The notes under the pieces are model-generated. The model made no database searches, was not told the DNA's origin, and saw only the letters and a program-made list of their open reading frames with translations. Shown piece by piece: positions 24,801 to 36,938 of a DNA stretch of 64,000 nt. Made by a program: the position numbers and the translations under genes. This stretch comes from Ciborinia camelliae. Taxonomy: Eukaryota; Ascomycota; Leotiomycetes; Helotiales; Sclerotiniaceae. How positions within the stretch are numbered: position 1 is the stretch's first letter; each line of letters begins with the position of its first letter. The stretch spans positions 2,271,650 through 2,335,649 of the forward strand of contig JANPYM010000008.1 of NCBI GenBank assembly GCA_025890175.1, given 5' to 3'.

Positions 24801-26045
24801 AAATATTGGTGAAATGCGAAAGTTTGAAGCCATTGCCCGTAACGGTCTGCAACTTCGTGATTCTTGACAATCTCGCCCGATAAAGCTTCAAATCTGAAAG
24901 GTTGACTTAAGAAACTGACCAGTCACGCTCCCAAACACTCGTCTGATGTTTAATGAGTATCATAGCCTCAGAGGGTGGAGAGAAGGAATCTCTGGGCCCT
25001 TAAAAGAAGAATAAATATATGGCAAAACGTGTTGTTTAATAAACAAGAAAATTACTTCCATCCGAAGCTTCAGAGAACAGCGTGACGTTAATCCTCCACT
25101 GCCCAGAAGGAGGAATGAGTTCCCAGGTCAATTTACAGTAAGTATGCTTATTGACCAGTCCATCTCCTAGCTCCAAGATTCTGTTCATTGAAGTTCGAAT
25201 TTCCTACTTTGACACTTATGTATCCTTTTTTCTTTTTTCTTGAAGTCAGTCAGTCCCATATTGATGGGCTGAGCAAATTTTAGCGCCGGAAAGTCGGTCG
25301 CGTCCTAGCTTGAGGTTAAATCTGACCTCAGGTTAAATCAATAAGTTTATTTCAACCTGGAAACCTTGGAAATCACCAAAAAATACCCTCTTACGACTCT
25401 CGACTCTCGTAGGGTTGAGAGCAAGCATGTTTTCGCAGATATTCGTTTTCTTCGGAAGTATCAGAGATGTGTCCTGAATTGCTCACCGTGAGTGGTGTGG
25501 TAACACAGGGAGGGAGCACCAGGAGTTTGCCTCGTGGGGAAACCCCTCATGTTGATTGCGGACAACAATCCTTCAAAACGATGAATATTAGAATTGCAAC
25601 CAACTGGCTGGCCCATTGGAAACTTTACTTTAATCACTTTTCGATCATTTTAACTTTCACTCACCTACAGTTCCCGGCGCGACTTCTATCGCATTGATTT
25701 GTTCACGAGATAGTTACAATAAGTTTTGTAATTGTTCGCAAAAATGGGCGCATTTGGGGGTTTGAGGCGGCTGATTTCATATGTAAGTTGGGGGCCCTTT
25801 CAGCTCACGTTTCAGGATTGATTGGATATGTTTTTTTCGATCCTTGTCGTCATCCCGAGTTGTGTATGCGTCCTGGGGCTCAGCTTGTATTCCTGAGTAG
25901 GAATGAGAGATAAGCATGCTGTGCCACTACCAAAACTTTCCCTACAAACCTTCTGCAAGCCCTTTGAGTTCTGTCGTTGCAATCTTCAATGAATAACCCC
26001 ATTCTGTTTTGGAGCTTACCATAGCGATTAATTGATCTCTATCTG
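21871..26045. other. 4.2-kb gene-free AT-rich stretch
   Basis: No coding frame with splice support. It contains an AAAAACAG microsatellite at about 22970-22995 and TTTGTATATGTTG repeats near 23085-23135. The scattered short frames may be remains of old mobile elements, but I could not match any protein motif. GC content rises again after about 24.1 kb, towards the ankyrin gene. Confidence 0.4.
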
Positions 26046-29000
26046 ATGGATCCTGTAACTGTTCTTGGTGTCGCTGCATCAGCGATGCAGATCGCTCAAT
26101 TCATCGGGTCGACAATCCAAGGCCTCCACACTTTGAGGGGCAAGTTCAAAGATGCAGATACAACTATTAGACTCATAATCAGCAAACTATCTACAATTAA
26201 AGCTGCAGTTTTTCAGATAAGAGATTGGGCAGAGTTCAATTCGCATGGTTCTCCAAAGGAAAGACAGTTTATGGATGGACTTGATGTCGCACTTGATGGA
26301 TGCCAGGCTGCAATCGATGTACTCTCCGAAGAAGTCAAAGACCTCACAGCAGCTACTAGAGACTCAAACTATGGAATGCCGATTGTGCTTGGGATGAGAG
26401 GGAGAGTTGCAGCAGTGTGGAGTGAAGATACCATGAAGGCCCACGAAGATAGATTACACGGCCAAGTCCAAGCATTGCAGCTTCTACTCATGGCAGGACA
26501 ATGGCAAGGCCCCCATTATCGACCTTTTATTATTAACTAACGGATATAATTATTAGTCGAGATGCGTCATCCCAAAAGTCTCTTTTGGCACTCAAAGAGA
26601 ACCAAAGATTGATACAAAAGGTTGCTGAGGATACAAAATCACTACGGGAAACACAGAGCTCTGCGGCGTCACAGATCTCGAGAAGCGCACGCCAATCTAT
26701 ATTGGGAAATAGTATTGGAGGGTCGGTCTTCGAATTTGATCGCACACTCAAAGAGTCTTACTCATATAACAATATAAATTCAACGACGGGAACTCAAGGC
26801 GTTGCACGTACAAACAACCAAGTACCCGCCATTATTCATCAGAAGCCAGCCACAGACATGACCTCCAATGCCGATGAAGGTTATGAAACAGGAATCACTC
26901 AGTCCGAGCCCCGACCTCCATCATTAAATCGCTACCCTAGTTTCGACACGCGACCTTACCTTGGTCAAACGAATCTTTTGCCCGAATTTAATAATTTCAA
27001 TATATATCGTAGTCGCAGCGTTACTTCCGATTCTACCAAGTCAGAACCTATGGTCAAACGATGGCTTTCTTCCTCCTCTTCATCCGGAGAATCATCAAAG
27101 CAGGAAAATAAACTTAATGTTACTCAAAAGAAGAAATTCTGGTCCAGTCGACTTGGAAAGATTAACACTTTCAGTGCTGCCAGTCTATTATCTAGTCCTG
27201 ACAGGGCAAAGTCCGCCGGTCCAAACTTTCCAACCACTGTTCGATTGAAACGAGGACAAGAAGTGAATTTTAATTCAAGTATTGATTTTAGCTCAGTAAC
27301 TGGTCTTCAGACGCCCGCTATCGTGAGAGCAGCCCAGGCAGGATCTGGTGTAGAGATACAGACCATTCTATCGAATGGGAATGATATAGAGGCTTTTCAT
27401 GGTGCAACCCGAAGGACGGCTCTCGCAGTCGCATCCCATTGCGGCAACGTTGAGTTAGTTGATCTACTCCTTCAATTCGGTGCAGACTTGACTACCCGAG
27501 ACGTTAACCTAGATACCCCGCTACACCTGGCTGCATCCCGAGATCATTACTCGACTTTACAAATGCTCCTTGATGAAGAAGTTGACATAGAAGCCAAGAA
27601 TAAAGATGGATGGTCTGCACTCTGGGCTGCTGCACATGGCGGACATGTCAAATCTGTCGAGCTATTGGCAAAAAAGGGTGCGAAAATAAACTCAAGATCT
27701 AATGATCAATGCACGGCTCTCCATGCAGCAGCAAGACGAGGAGATAAGCAGATGGCGGAGTTGCTACTTCGTAACGGTGCCGACATCGAGGCGCGAGATA
27801 ACCAATTTATGACTGCATTGCATTATGCTTGTGAGCATGGACACCAAAATGTGGTTGACTACTTGTTTCATAAAGGCGCTAACCTTGAAGTCCCGGGTAA
27901 TAATTCAATGTCACCACTTCTTTGCGCATCTGCGTCGGGTCAGCTACAGGTGGTTCAATTTCTCTCGAAAAGAAAGGTCAATCCGAGAAGCACCGATGAA
28001 AAGAGGGCTAATGCTCTGCACTATGCTGCTCAGAATGGCCATGTTGAAGTCGTGAACTACTTGCTAGAATGGAAATTGCCGATATACGAAGGGAATATTG
28101 ATGGCTTGACGCCACTTCATCTCGCCGTTATCGGCGAACATTTCAGCGTTGTTGAGTTGCTACTAAGAAGAAAAGCAGCCTTAGACCTTCGATGCAGAGA
28201 AGGTCGAACACCATTGCATTATGCATGCGGCACTGATAGCCCAGACATAGTCAGTCTATTGCTAAGTGCCGGGGCATATGCCGAGGAAGAAATCAAGGGT
28301 GATAATCGACGGCCAATTCACATTGCCGCTGCGAAAGGATCTGTGCGTATCGTCGAAATTCTCCATGGAAAAGGAATCGCGATTGATCATCGGGACTCTG
28401 GTGGTGATAGACCACTTTGCATTGCGTGTCATCATGGGCATGTCCAGATTGTGGAGAAATTGTTATCGTACAATGAACCTCTAAGGATGCGTTTTCGCGA
28501 TCGACCAAACAAAGACTCGCCTCTGTGCATTGCTGCCAAATCTGGTCATCTCGATGTTGTCAAATTGCTCATAAAGAAAGGTGCATCTGTTAAAGAACGT
28601 GACGAGTTTGGCTACATCCCCCTACGATATGCTGCCTACTATGGACATCCTGAAGTTCTAGAGCTGCTCATGGAAGCAGGTGCAGAACTTTACGATGAAG
28701 GGGAAGACTCGCACGGCTGGGGATTCTTGTTGATGCCTGCAACGATTGGATTTTCAGACACCACTTATATATCAGAAGACCGTAAACGCCGCGTTCGCAA
28801 ACTGCTTGATGAGATGGAGAAACGTTATCGTGAGCGCGAGTACAGCGAGGACAGCGAAGATAATGAATCTCAATCTAGTGCCATAGTGGAGCTTGGTCGT
28901 GGACAAAGGAACGTTATGTACCGAAGCAATCCATTGATTCCACGACAGGAGCTTGTAGGATCTGTATTAAGGACTGAATTGCCTACAGGGCGAGGTGGAA

Positions 29001-29365
29001 CAGATTTCCGCCCTCAAAAATCGGCTGACTTGTCACCTACCCCCTTTCTCTCTCCACGCCAAGAAGTTGGAGGTGCTAGAAAAGACGAGGGCAGATATGA
29101 CGTATCTCCTCTTATAACTGAATCTGCAAATACGACAAGACCTGAGGTCAAAGCTCACATTGATGATTCAAAAAACCCACCGGCGGTCTTCGATTCTCCA
29201 CCCATAGTTTCGACAGATGCTGCGGCGCTTATTGCACAAAGGCAGGCGGAGATAGAAGAATTACAGCAATATATTTCATTTAATCAGAGTGCGACTGAGA
29301 ATACGAATGAGACAGACTCACGCTACAACAGTCCACACCAGGTGTATGAGATGTCTGCGGATTAA
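26046..29365 (+). CDS. PigL_N/ankyrin-repeat protein, 1088 aa
   Basis: Two exons, 26046-26503 and 26557-29365, separated by a 53-nt GC-AG intron (donor GCAAGG, branch CTAAC, acceptor ATTATTAG). Joining gives QALQLLLMAGQCRDASSQKS, continuous with the family pattern. Residues 1-160 match the fungal N-terminal domain of STAND proteins (MDPVTVLGVAASAMQIAQF and helical repeats). Residues 160-400 are a low-complexity linker. About 405-870 hold 14 ankyrin repeats (TPLHLAA- and TALHYA-type) close to the 33-residue consensus. The tail is disordered, with a short coiled coil (AALIAQRQAEIEELQQY) near residue 1040. There is no NACHT or NB-ARC ATPase between the N-terminal domain and the ankyrins. By family it is an intracellular scaffold or sensor-like protein; partner unknown. 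Confidence 0.85.
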
Positions 29366-30557
29366 TATATATTTGATGTTTCAGTATGAGACATATTATT
29401 CATTACTTTGTCGGATCTTCGGTTCAAGGCTGTGGATTCATGGAAGTTAAACACAAATATGGCGTGGGTCCCTGCATAAGAACTCAAAAGCGGAACTCGT
29501 TGGGATCCACCGGGGCTTTCCGAGAAAAGTCAAAGCATACCGAGATGCCATATGCCATATGCCATGGCCATACCTTATGCATGGGTGTTATGATTTCTTC
29601 TATTTTAGAACATTTGAATTTCTAGAATCATTTTTGACCCGCATTGCCACGAGAAATGATGCAGATACTGATTTTCGAAGCGACATTCCATACGGAGTAG
29701 ACGAGCATTGATTCAATTCTACAAAGAGTATTTTCCAAAAGATTCGGATTCGGATCCGGTGGCAAAGTGATAATCTACAATATTACCAGAATATGGATAT
29801 GCTTTTTCAGCATACCGTCGGCCATTTCCGTGAACAGCCCATGATAACATCTTCATTCTTCTTCGGTTTGCGCTTGCTGAAATCACAGGGGGCCAAAAAA
29901 GAAAATAGAAAACATTGTTGCAGGCAGGCTTGCAATTTATATCACAAACATTATTTACGAGTATCAAATATCGACTTGAACAAATTCATTTCTTTTGTAA
30001 CCGCCTTACGTATTCTCCGTTCATTATCTATCGGGATTTAAGATTTGCGTTCTTCATTCAAGGGTTGGAATAAATTGACACGTTTTTCTAAATATATTCT
30101 TGGTTTGATTCGTTTAGACCCTGGCGATCCACTGAATAAGGTCACCCGTTTATTAAATGGCATGATTTATCGACTCATAACTATTCCGGACAATGCTCGG
30201 CTCGAATCAGTAAATTCCATACGGTTTCAAATACCTACCTACCTAGCTTACCTAACTAGGCAAGTCATACTTTTATACTTCTCCTTCTTTGTTTTCATGA
30301 AGCTTTATTTACTCGATGTGGGGGGATTGGTGATGCAGATGCAGATGTAATATCAAATATCTACATGACAGTAGTATGATATTGGACAGGGGCTCTCGGT
30401 AGTCGAGCCGATCCATACCCCTCCCATAGGTGATGCATATGTGATGTTTCACGGTTTTGATCACTACACCTTCTCCCCAAAGATCTTTTTCTGTCAAACC
30501 TCTTCCACTTTTCTTTCCTTTCCTTTGCACATTTTCATCGCACTTTCCTTGTCGACA
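29366..30557. other. intergenic stretch
   Basis: No gene seen. It holds the 3' region of the ankyrin gene and the promoter/leader of the monooxygenase. The pyrimidine-rich CTTTTCTTTCCTTTCCTTTGC just before 30540 is typical of a fungal transcription start region. Confidence 0.4.
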
Positions 30558-32344
30558 ATGGCCATTCCTGAGAAAAACTCGCCCCTTAGGGTTATCATCA
30601 TTGGCGGTGGACTGAGTGGACTGACCTTGGGACAACTTCTTATGGATATACCGAGCATCAGAGTCACACTCTATGAGCGTAGTAAAGGTCCGGTCGACAG
30701 GCTTTCCGGATATCGTATTATGTTATCTTCATTCGTTCTCCGAAATCTGAAAGGAAAGCTTCAACACGATGTATGGCAGGAGATTGCCCCCAGTATCGGT
30801 ATTCAACCGGATGGAGGTCAAGAAATGAATTTTGTGAAAAGTAATGGCGACGCAATATTCACGTGGCTGCCCGAGGAGATACAAGATCAATTCTCGGTAT
30901 CGCGCTGGCGCCTGCGCGAAGGACTTTTGCATTGGAGTGAATCTTTTGCGCGATTTGGGAAAAAGTTCGAGAGATATGAGAAGATGCCGAACGGAGTGGT
31001 AAGAGTTTACTTTGGGGACGGGTCAATAGACGAATGTGACTTGTTGGTTGGCGCAGATGGTATAAATTCTAGAGTCAGGAAACAGATGTTTCCGATGTCC
31101 AAGATAAGACCCACGGAAGTCGCAGTGATATACTTCAAGATCCCATTAACGAAGGAAACATTTAAACTAGCGGGCTCGAATAGTGGAGTTATGGTACAGT
31201 GTTCCCCAAGTTCACCAAAATTGTATTCTTGCAGAATACTAACTGAATGGCAGGCTTTTTGTCCAGGAAACCAGAATATATTGATACATTCTTGGCAAAA
31301 TCCATTGAAGCCTTGGGCAACAGAATATACAGCAGACGACATCGACCCTTCCGAATCATTTATCATGTATGGTTATGGCAGTCCAGCCGGTGGCTTCACT
31401 AACAAGACAAAACCACCTGAAGAACTGACCCCGGCGGAATTGAAGACTGAGATCATTACTCGTTCGAAAACGGACCGGAACATCCATCCAAACTTTTTAC
31501 AATTAGCTGAGATGTGCTTGACTAACACAGTATATCTGCACATGGTGAAGAAATGTGATTCGGTTAAACCATGGGACTCGACTAGTGTGACGTTGATTGG
31601 AGATGCAGTTTTCAAGTATGTACTATATGCTTCGTTTAGAGCATCATGAACATGTGACTGACATAATACTCAAGCATCATGACCACTTTAGGGAAAGGAG
31701 CCAATTGTGCTCTTCTTGACGCGGTCTCTCTCGCCGAAGCTCTCTCTCCTCCCGTATCCGTATCTCCACCGTCAACATCACAAAGCGAAAATATACAGCT
31801 CACCTCGGAAAGTAGTCCACGACCGCCGCGCACGCGCGGCGCAGCTGAATTTCGACCCATGCTCCGATCTTTTGCCATGGAGAATGTTAAACGTCGCCAC
31901 GGAGAACGACAACGAAGCGCGTTTCTCCAGAATCTCGTGTACTTTGGCGATAATAAATTTAAAGAATATTGCAGAGAAAGAGTGCTGAAGAGTGCTCTCG
32001 GCTGGGTCGAGGGAACGAAGGGTATCAAGAAGGAATTGTATGGGGCGAAGGGCGAGACGAGAGATGTCGGTGGATTGTGTCTCCCTACACTGCCGCCGGC
32101 AAGTGACCATGATGAGAATCTTGACCACGCCGACGAGGAATCGATGATGGAACGGCGGAGCTTTCTAGAGAGGGGCTGGGGACTCGTAAGAGTCAATGAA
32201 TTGGATTCGGAATGTGTTAGCGTCGTGTCAACTTCAACACGCGAGTCGAAGCATACTAAGACTTCTTCGTCGACCGTCAATTCAAATGATTGTCTGGTCA
32301 GAAGTCATACTGAATTTTGGCGTCCTGGAGAAGACTATTTTTGA
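30558..32344 (+). CDS. FAD-dependent monooxygenase, 575 aa
   Basis: Exons 30558-31615 and 31675-32344, with a 59-nt intron (donor GTATGT, branch CTGAC, acceptor CTCAAG). The ATG at 30558 is chosen because the Rossmann motif follows directly. Motifs: the dinucleotide-binding [15 protein letters not shown] (residues 12-26), [13 protein letters not shown] (about 162-174, the DG motif of flavin hydroxylases), and LIGDAVF (about 346-352, the GD motif that binds the FAD ribityl chain). The intron interrupts the gene right after it, and [10 protein letters not shown] follows in exon 2. This is the FAD_binding_3 (aromatic-ring hydroxylase-like) family; substrate unknown. The last 90 residues are an unusual acidic, Ser/Thr-rich extension. 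It is not in an evident biosynthetic cluster. Confidence 0.9.
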
Positions 32345-33241
32345 GTTGTTTGGTCGTCGTGTAGTATATATACCCCAGTCATGCCAAGTTCATGACATGT
32401 AACAATAAGGAAGGATGGATGGGTGCAGGATTTCAGGATAGACTCGGCGGATTGGGCGGGAAAAAGCGTAAAGGTATATACATGTTGGTTTAAACGATTT
32501 AGATGACCTCTTATTGTATTACACTCACTCACCTACAGTAGAATGTAATTTTATTTTCCTCTCCATGCCAGCTAGCTGTGAGTACATGCTAGGTGTGTGT
32601 TCATATTTTTGTCGTGCTATACCTACCTAGTTTCTTGATTTTCTGCATTTCGCATCGTGTTGCAAATGCTGTTCGATTACCAGCCACTTGCTTGTAGATA
32701 ATGAGATGCTTTCCTTTGACTTCTGTTTGTGAGTGATCCAGTCACTTGAAGATTCGGTTGCCATGAGTGAGTCACATATCATTCATTACTGCCAGTTATG
32801 CAGTTTGAAAAATACATGGGATGGGATTTCCGGATACATCAGCCTCCAAATCAAGAGATCAATCACCACGTGCCGGCCGAGAATTTTAACGCAAACTTAT
32901 TGTTAATATTAATACATCACACGATGAAGATATTGATTGAGCAAATATATGAAGAAGATGGTTGGGGTCTCTTTCGTACGAATATATAGAGCTCTGTGTC
33001 CAGTGTGTCGTGGCTGGATGCACTTATGATTTATAAAGAAGCACACCCTATCTATTGGTAATTGCAATCGTTGTTATTTATCTAGATACAAGGAAATGAA
33101 ATGAAATACTTTTCAACGTTTCTTACTTCGTATTCCGTACTACGGCCTAATGGTAATCTTCTAATTCCCATTCAGGGCATTAACCTCAACATCGAAGAAT
33201 CATGGCTGCAGAACCGTATCTGATGAAGAGGCTGTATATGC

Positions 33242-33258
33242 GTGACCGCGTGACCGCG
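33242..33258 (+). promoter_or_regulatory. GTGACCG repeat motif
   Basis: GTGACCGCGTGACCGCG, two tandem GTGACCGCG-type half sites about 280 bases before the ATG at 33533. Similar motifs precede several other genes of the tandem family. Confidence 0.45.
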
Positions 33259-33343
33259 CTATACACTCGTATGATGGAGTTCTAGTGTTTGTTTGTTGTA
33301 TGGCTTGGAAGAGTCTTGCAGGGGTGCCGTGTTGAGATGTAGA

Positions 33344-33350
33344 TATAAAT
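33344..33350 (+). promoter_or_regulatory. TATA box
   Basis: TATAAAT about 185 bases before the ATG at 33533, downstream of the GTGACCG motif. Confidence 0.4.
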
Positions 33351-33532
33351 TGGTTGTTTCTTGGTTTTGAAATTTGGTTTATTTTACAACATACTCTCAT
33401 CATCTATTTTACACATCTACTTGGTCGGGAATTGAAACAAATCACGAATAACATCTCCCGATAATTTCATCATTCAATTATTTAAACACAATCACACATC
33501 TCATTATCATCACAATATCCAAATTGGACAGC

Positions 33533-34000
33533 ATGAAATCTCTTTCAATATCGAGTGCGCTCCATCCTGAGACATCCAGGGGCACAGTAGATTCATCTAC
33601 CGAAACCATGACTCCTCCTTCACCACCGGGCGCACCCCATCCCAAGAAATTCAGAGAGGCCATCAAATTTTCTCCAAAAGCCGAAAAAGCAATCAAGAGG
33701 GCCAATGAACAATACCATCATCGCATGGCCCAGATCATGGCTGAAAAGGGGAATAATAAGACGGCAGATAAATTGGATAGGAATCCAAACTCAGAGGAAG
33801 CTGTCTTTGCAGATGGGCAGACTTCTGGGAGTGTCAGCACGAATTTCTCCGTGGGAACTGCTACTTCCAAAAAGCACGCTGATCTTGAGATCGATGGGCA
33901 GCAGAGAGTTATCGCATCGACTGGGCCAGAGGTTGTAAATGATGGCTTTGTCCAGTTGAGTAAGGCGCTAAAGGAAGAAGAGAGCTCCTTTTGGTGTTGA
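33533..34000 (+). CDS. tandem-family small protein 1, 155 aa
   Basis: First member of a plus-strand run of small intronless paralogs, and the one that carries all three shared signatures. PPSPPGAPHPKKF is at residues 28-40, the helix-like ANEQYHHRMAQIM at about 57-69, and the C-terminal FVQLSKALKEEESSFWC at 139-155. The middle is Ser/Thr/Asn-rich and probably disordered. There is no signal peptide or membrane segment, so a cytoplasmic or nuclear protein is likely. I take the ATG at 33533 (cagcATGaaa). The conserved short motifs in disordered sequence look like interaction motifs, but no function is known to me. Confidence 0.75.
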   Translation: MKSLSISSALHPETSRGTVDSSTETMTPPSPPGAPHPKKFREAIKFSPKAEKAIKRANEQYHHRMAQIMAEKGNNKTADKLDRNPNSEEAVFADGQTSGSVSTNFSVGTATSKKHADLEIDGQQRVIASTGPEVVNDGFVQLSKALKEEESSFWC

Positions 34001-34638
34001 TAAAGCAATGGCCACTTACTACTGATTGGGAAATTTGAGTTGAGCGGTTTTTCTTTCTGTTTCGGAATGAAGGGGTCCAGATCAGGGGCTCTGAATTATT
34101 TGTACGGAAAATTGTGTTATTGGGGGCACCTGGAGCTATTATCTTTTGGCCAGGCGATGGGCTCCTCTCCTACATTCAGAGAGTCGATTAGTTGTTAAAA
34201 TATACTCTTTCGATGATATTTCATGATTTCTGAAAATTGTGACCGGGACTGTGATAGTGATTCAAAAACTTGAGCAAATGCATTCATATATAATCATAAT
34301 CATGGACGTGACGGAATAATGAGAGCTAATCAAACCGCAGCCGGTAGAAACACCTATCTTTACTTTTTGATTCATCTTACTGTTTTTATGTATCTAAAAC
34401 GGTACAGGAGCATGTGGTCGCGTTATTTGTATGATTGGAATACTTGGAATATTGGCTGCAATGGAATGTATCCAGGACTACTTAAATGGATATTTTATTC
34501 GTTGCGAAAGCTATTTTCCATTCACATGAAAAACAAAATTAATATTGGTCACACCCAGTTCCAAGCAATTCGGTATGGAGAACATCAGAACTATAAAAAT
34601 ACTTTCTTGGAATCCATTGATTGGTTCTTTAAAACGAA

Positions 34639-34768
34639 ATGGAAATCCCATCTTCACCACCAGGTGCGCCTCGTCCTCAACGTTTCTACAATGCGCTCTC
34701 ATACCGAGAAAGAGCCTATCCACGTCATGAACAAGCGCTATCACGATCAGCCGTCGAGATCCAAATAA
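34639..34768 (+). pseudogene. frameshifted tandem-family member
   Basis: The ATG at 34639 opens the family N-terminus SSPPGAPRPQRFYNAL. After about 34703 the family-like continuation is found in another frame: EPIHVMNKRYHDQ, equivalent to the ANEQYHHRM/INKKYYHRM segment, with a stop at 34768. The first frame runs on to 34830 without family resemblance. One small indel thus separates the two halves and no C-terminal acidic motif follows. A GTGACCGGGAC sequence at 34239 may be its old promoter motif. Confidence 0.55.
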
Positions 34769-35261
34769 AAAAATCAAATTGGCATAAGGGGCAAGGTGCC
34801 GCAGGAATCACATCGCAAATTTCGGCATAAGATTAGGCACAAGAGCATAGCACTTGATCATCACCTGTATCTGCAGCTAAAGCTGATGACAATCTACTAG
34901 AAGACTATTCGAAAACTTCTAACATCACTACAAACGAGTCTAATGAGATGACATGATGTGCTCGAAGCGAAGATATTGTCTTGGCTACAGCAAAAGTTCA
35001 TCGTTCAAATCAGTGAGGATCACTTCTGTAAATCGTGACTATGACTGTGAATAAATTTGAGTGAGAGAAAAATCTAGAAAGAAAGCATTTCGTAAATTAG
35101 CATCTTCGTGATACCGTTTCTGAGGAACAATACTGCCAGAGCTACAGCCAACTCAACTGCGTATAACGCTAGCCTCAAGTTCTCGATGCTGTTCTTAACA
35201 TCTATGTATCATACGGCTAACCATTGCCAATGTTAGGAACTCTAACTTTGAAACCCCGGCA

Positions 35262-35274
35262 GTGACCGTAACCG
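35262..35274 (+). promoter_or_regulatory. GTGACCG repeat motif
   Basis: GTGACCGTAACCG about 250 bases before the ATG at 35524, followed within 30 bases by ACGGCCACTACGG. Confidence 0.45.
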
Positions 35275-35523
35275 AGTCATCGCCAGTACGGCCACTACGG
35301 TAGAAAACACAATTTTCACGTCGAAGGCCGTATGTAGAGATGATAAAAGAACCTTGAGGTCATTCTCCATCCAAGAAAAAAGAACATTAGTCAACAAGAA
35401 GATCGAGACTCTAGCACATTCCAGACATCCACGAGAAACCCACCGAACAAAAATCTTCCTCCATAATCCATCAAATAACATCTCTCCAACTATAAATCTT
35501 TCCCACATACCGATACAATCAGA

Positions 35524-35952
35524 ATGTCTTCTTCCTCCAACTCTTCTGGTGCGCATCGCCCAATCAAGTTCATCGAGCACATTAAAGACCTAATCGATGA
35601 TTCTACCTCTCGTTCTGAAAAGATGGAAAGAGCTAAGATGGTCGAGCATCATATGCAACAGTGGAAGAAAAATAATCCACAAAAATGGGAAAAACTGGAT
35701 GCCGGAGCCAGAAACCCTTGTGACAATGACAAGCACGATCGCAAGGATACGGAAGACAAAGTCGAGAGTCTTGCCGAAACTCTTCATGTTCATTGGAATG
35801 ATGACTCCAGCACGAGACTCACCAGATGCAGAGGTAAAGAGAACAGGCGCCCTGTATCTCCCGTCTTGAAAGGCCATCGCCATGGGGTGACAGAGAAAAT
35901 TGCCGTCGTAAAGAAAGTCATGTGTTTCGGTTCAGTTACTCCTGAAGAGTAA
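35524..35952 (+). CDS. tandem-family small protein 3, 142 aa
   Basis: Intronless. SSGAHRPIKF at residues 7-16 corresponds to the PPGAPRPKRF signature. MVEHHMQQWKKNNPQKW (about 39-55) corresponds in place and pattern to the YHHRM segment. The C-terminal acidic FW motif is missing and the protein ends SVTPEE, so it is a diverged member. It is strongly basic/acidic mixed and lacks a signal peptide. The ATG has a fungal-type context (agaATGtct), with TATAAAT about 30 bases upstream that is probably within the leader. Function unknown; membership in the family is inferred from motif order and position. Confidence 0.65.
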   Translation: MSSSSNSSGAHRPIKFIEHIKDLIDDSTSRSEKMERAKMVEHHMQQWKKNNPQKWEKLDAGARNPCDNDKHDRKDTEDKVESLAETLHVHWNDDSSTRLTRCRGKENRRPVSPVLKGHRHGVTEKIAVVKKVMCFGSVTPEE

Positions 35953-36938
35953 GCCTTCGTTAAAACAGAAAGATCGAGGCTGAAAGGAGATATTTCCGAA
36001 GTCAGTAGGCCTGACGGATAGTATGACAGCTGGAGTAGTGGAGAAATAGTGTTTATCAATCGACTTCTTCATCAGTTGCCGAGCTGGGAATAAATTCGTA
36101 TTGGCGGAATTGGCGGACAGGTAGTTATATTTTCAGGAAAGAAGGGGACTATGGGAAATCCATCTCATGACAGTCAGGATATAATAATCGGTTGAGATTG
36201 GGCTATAGTAGTAGAGAATTTATCACATTCATTGCCATTAGTCCAATAGTCCCAATGTATGTTTTTCACTGTAAAACCTTGTTGCATTCAGAGGTTATGA
36301 TTAGACAAATTCTACTTGCCTGTTATCAAAATGGCACAGACGTAAATGCACTCTTATACTTAAAATTGCTGTTCTCTTGTGATGGGTGAATGCGAAGATG
36401 ATTTGATTGTCAATAACCTGATAAAGTTGTACCTAATTAAACTTGAGTGTAACATGTAATTTCATCATCTCTCCGATCTGAAAAAATAAGGTCTAGGGAA
36501 AGGTCAAAATCTAATTCTTTAGTTTAGACCATCTTATCATAACGTGCGATTATTCAGGTAATATATCTAGATCTTCATCGAAATTTGAAATTTCTATCAT
36601 CATAATATGCGCCCGTACATTAAGACATCTAGCTTCAGCTACCATAGCGCTACTTGATGACACACCGTATTATTCAATGAAACTAACCTGCCGAAAGGTG
36701 GCATGGTATTCAAGTATCGTTTCTGTCACGAGATTTCTCCCATGCCGTATTGCGCTTTTTATTTATTCAAATCTTAAGTTGACCGCAATTGCCAGTAAAC
36801 AAAATAACCCAATCTCCCAGTCAAACTTTTGATTCTCCATCCTCGCGAACACCAGTCTATACAAATCTGTACAATACCATCGCCGCAATTATATCTTCAT
36901 TAGGATAAAACAAAGTTATCAGGTTACAAGTCAACAAC
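35953..36938. other. intergenic stretch
   Basis: No gene seen. A weak TTGACCGCAATTG near 36779-36791 is the closest thing to the family promoter motif. Confidence 0.35.

Larger units (their letters stand above)
32345..33532. other. intergenic stretch, promoter of first family gene
   Basis: No gene. Near its end are the GTGACCG motif (33242-33258) and a TATAAAT box (33344-33350) serving the gene at 33533. Confidence 0.4.

Noticed and set aside
30441..30557. Upstream extension of the monooxygenase frame
   Set aside because: The FAD-binding motif should start near the N-terminus; the extra residues come from a C/T-rich leader.
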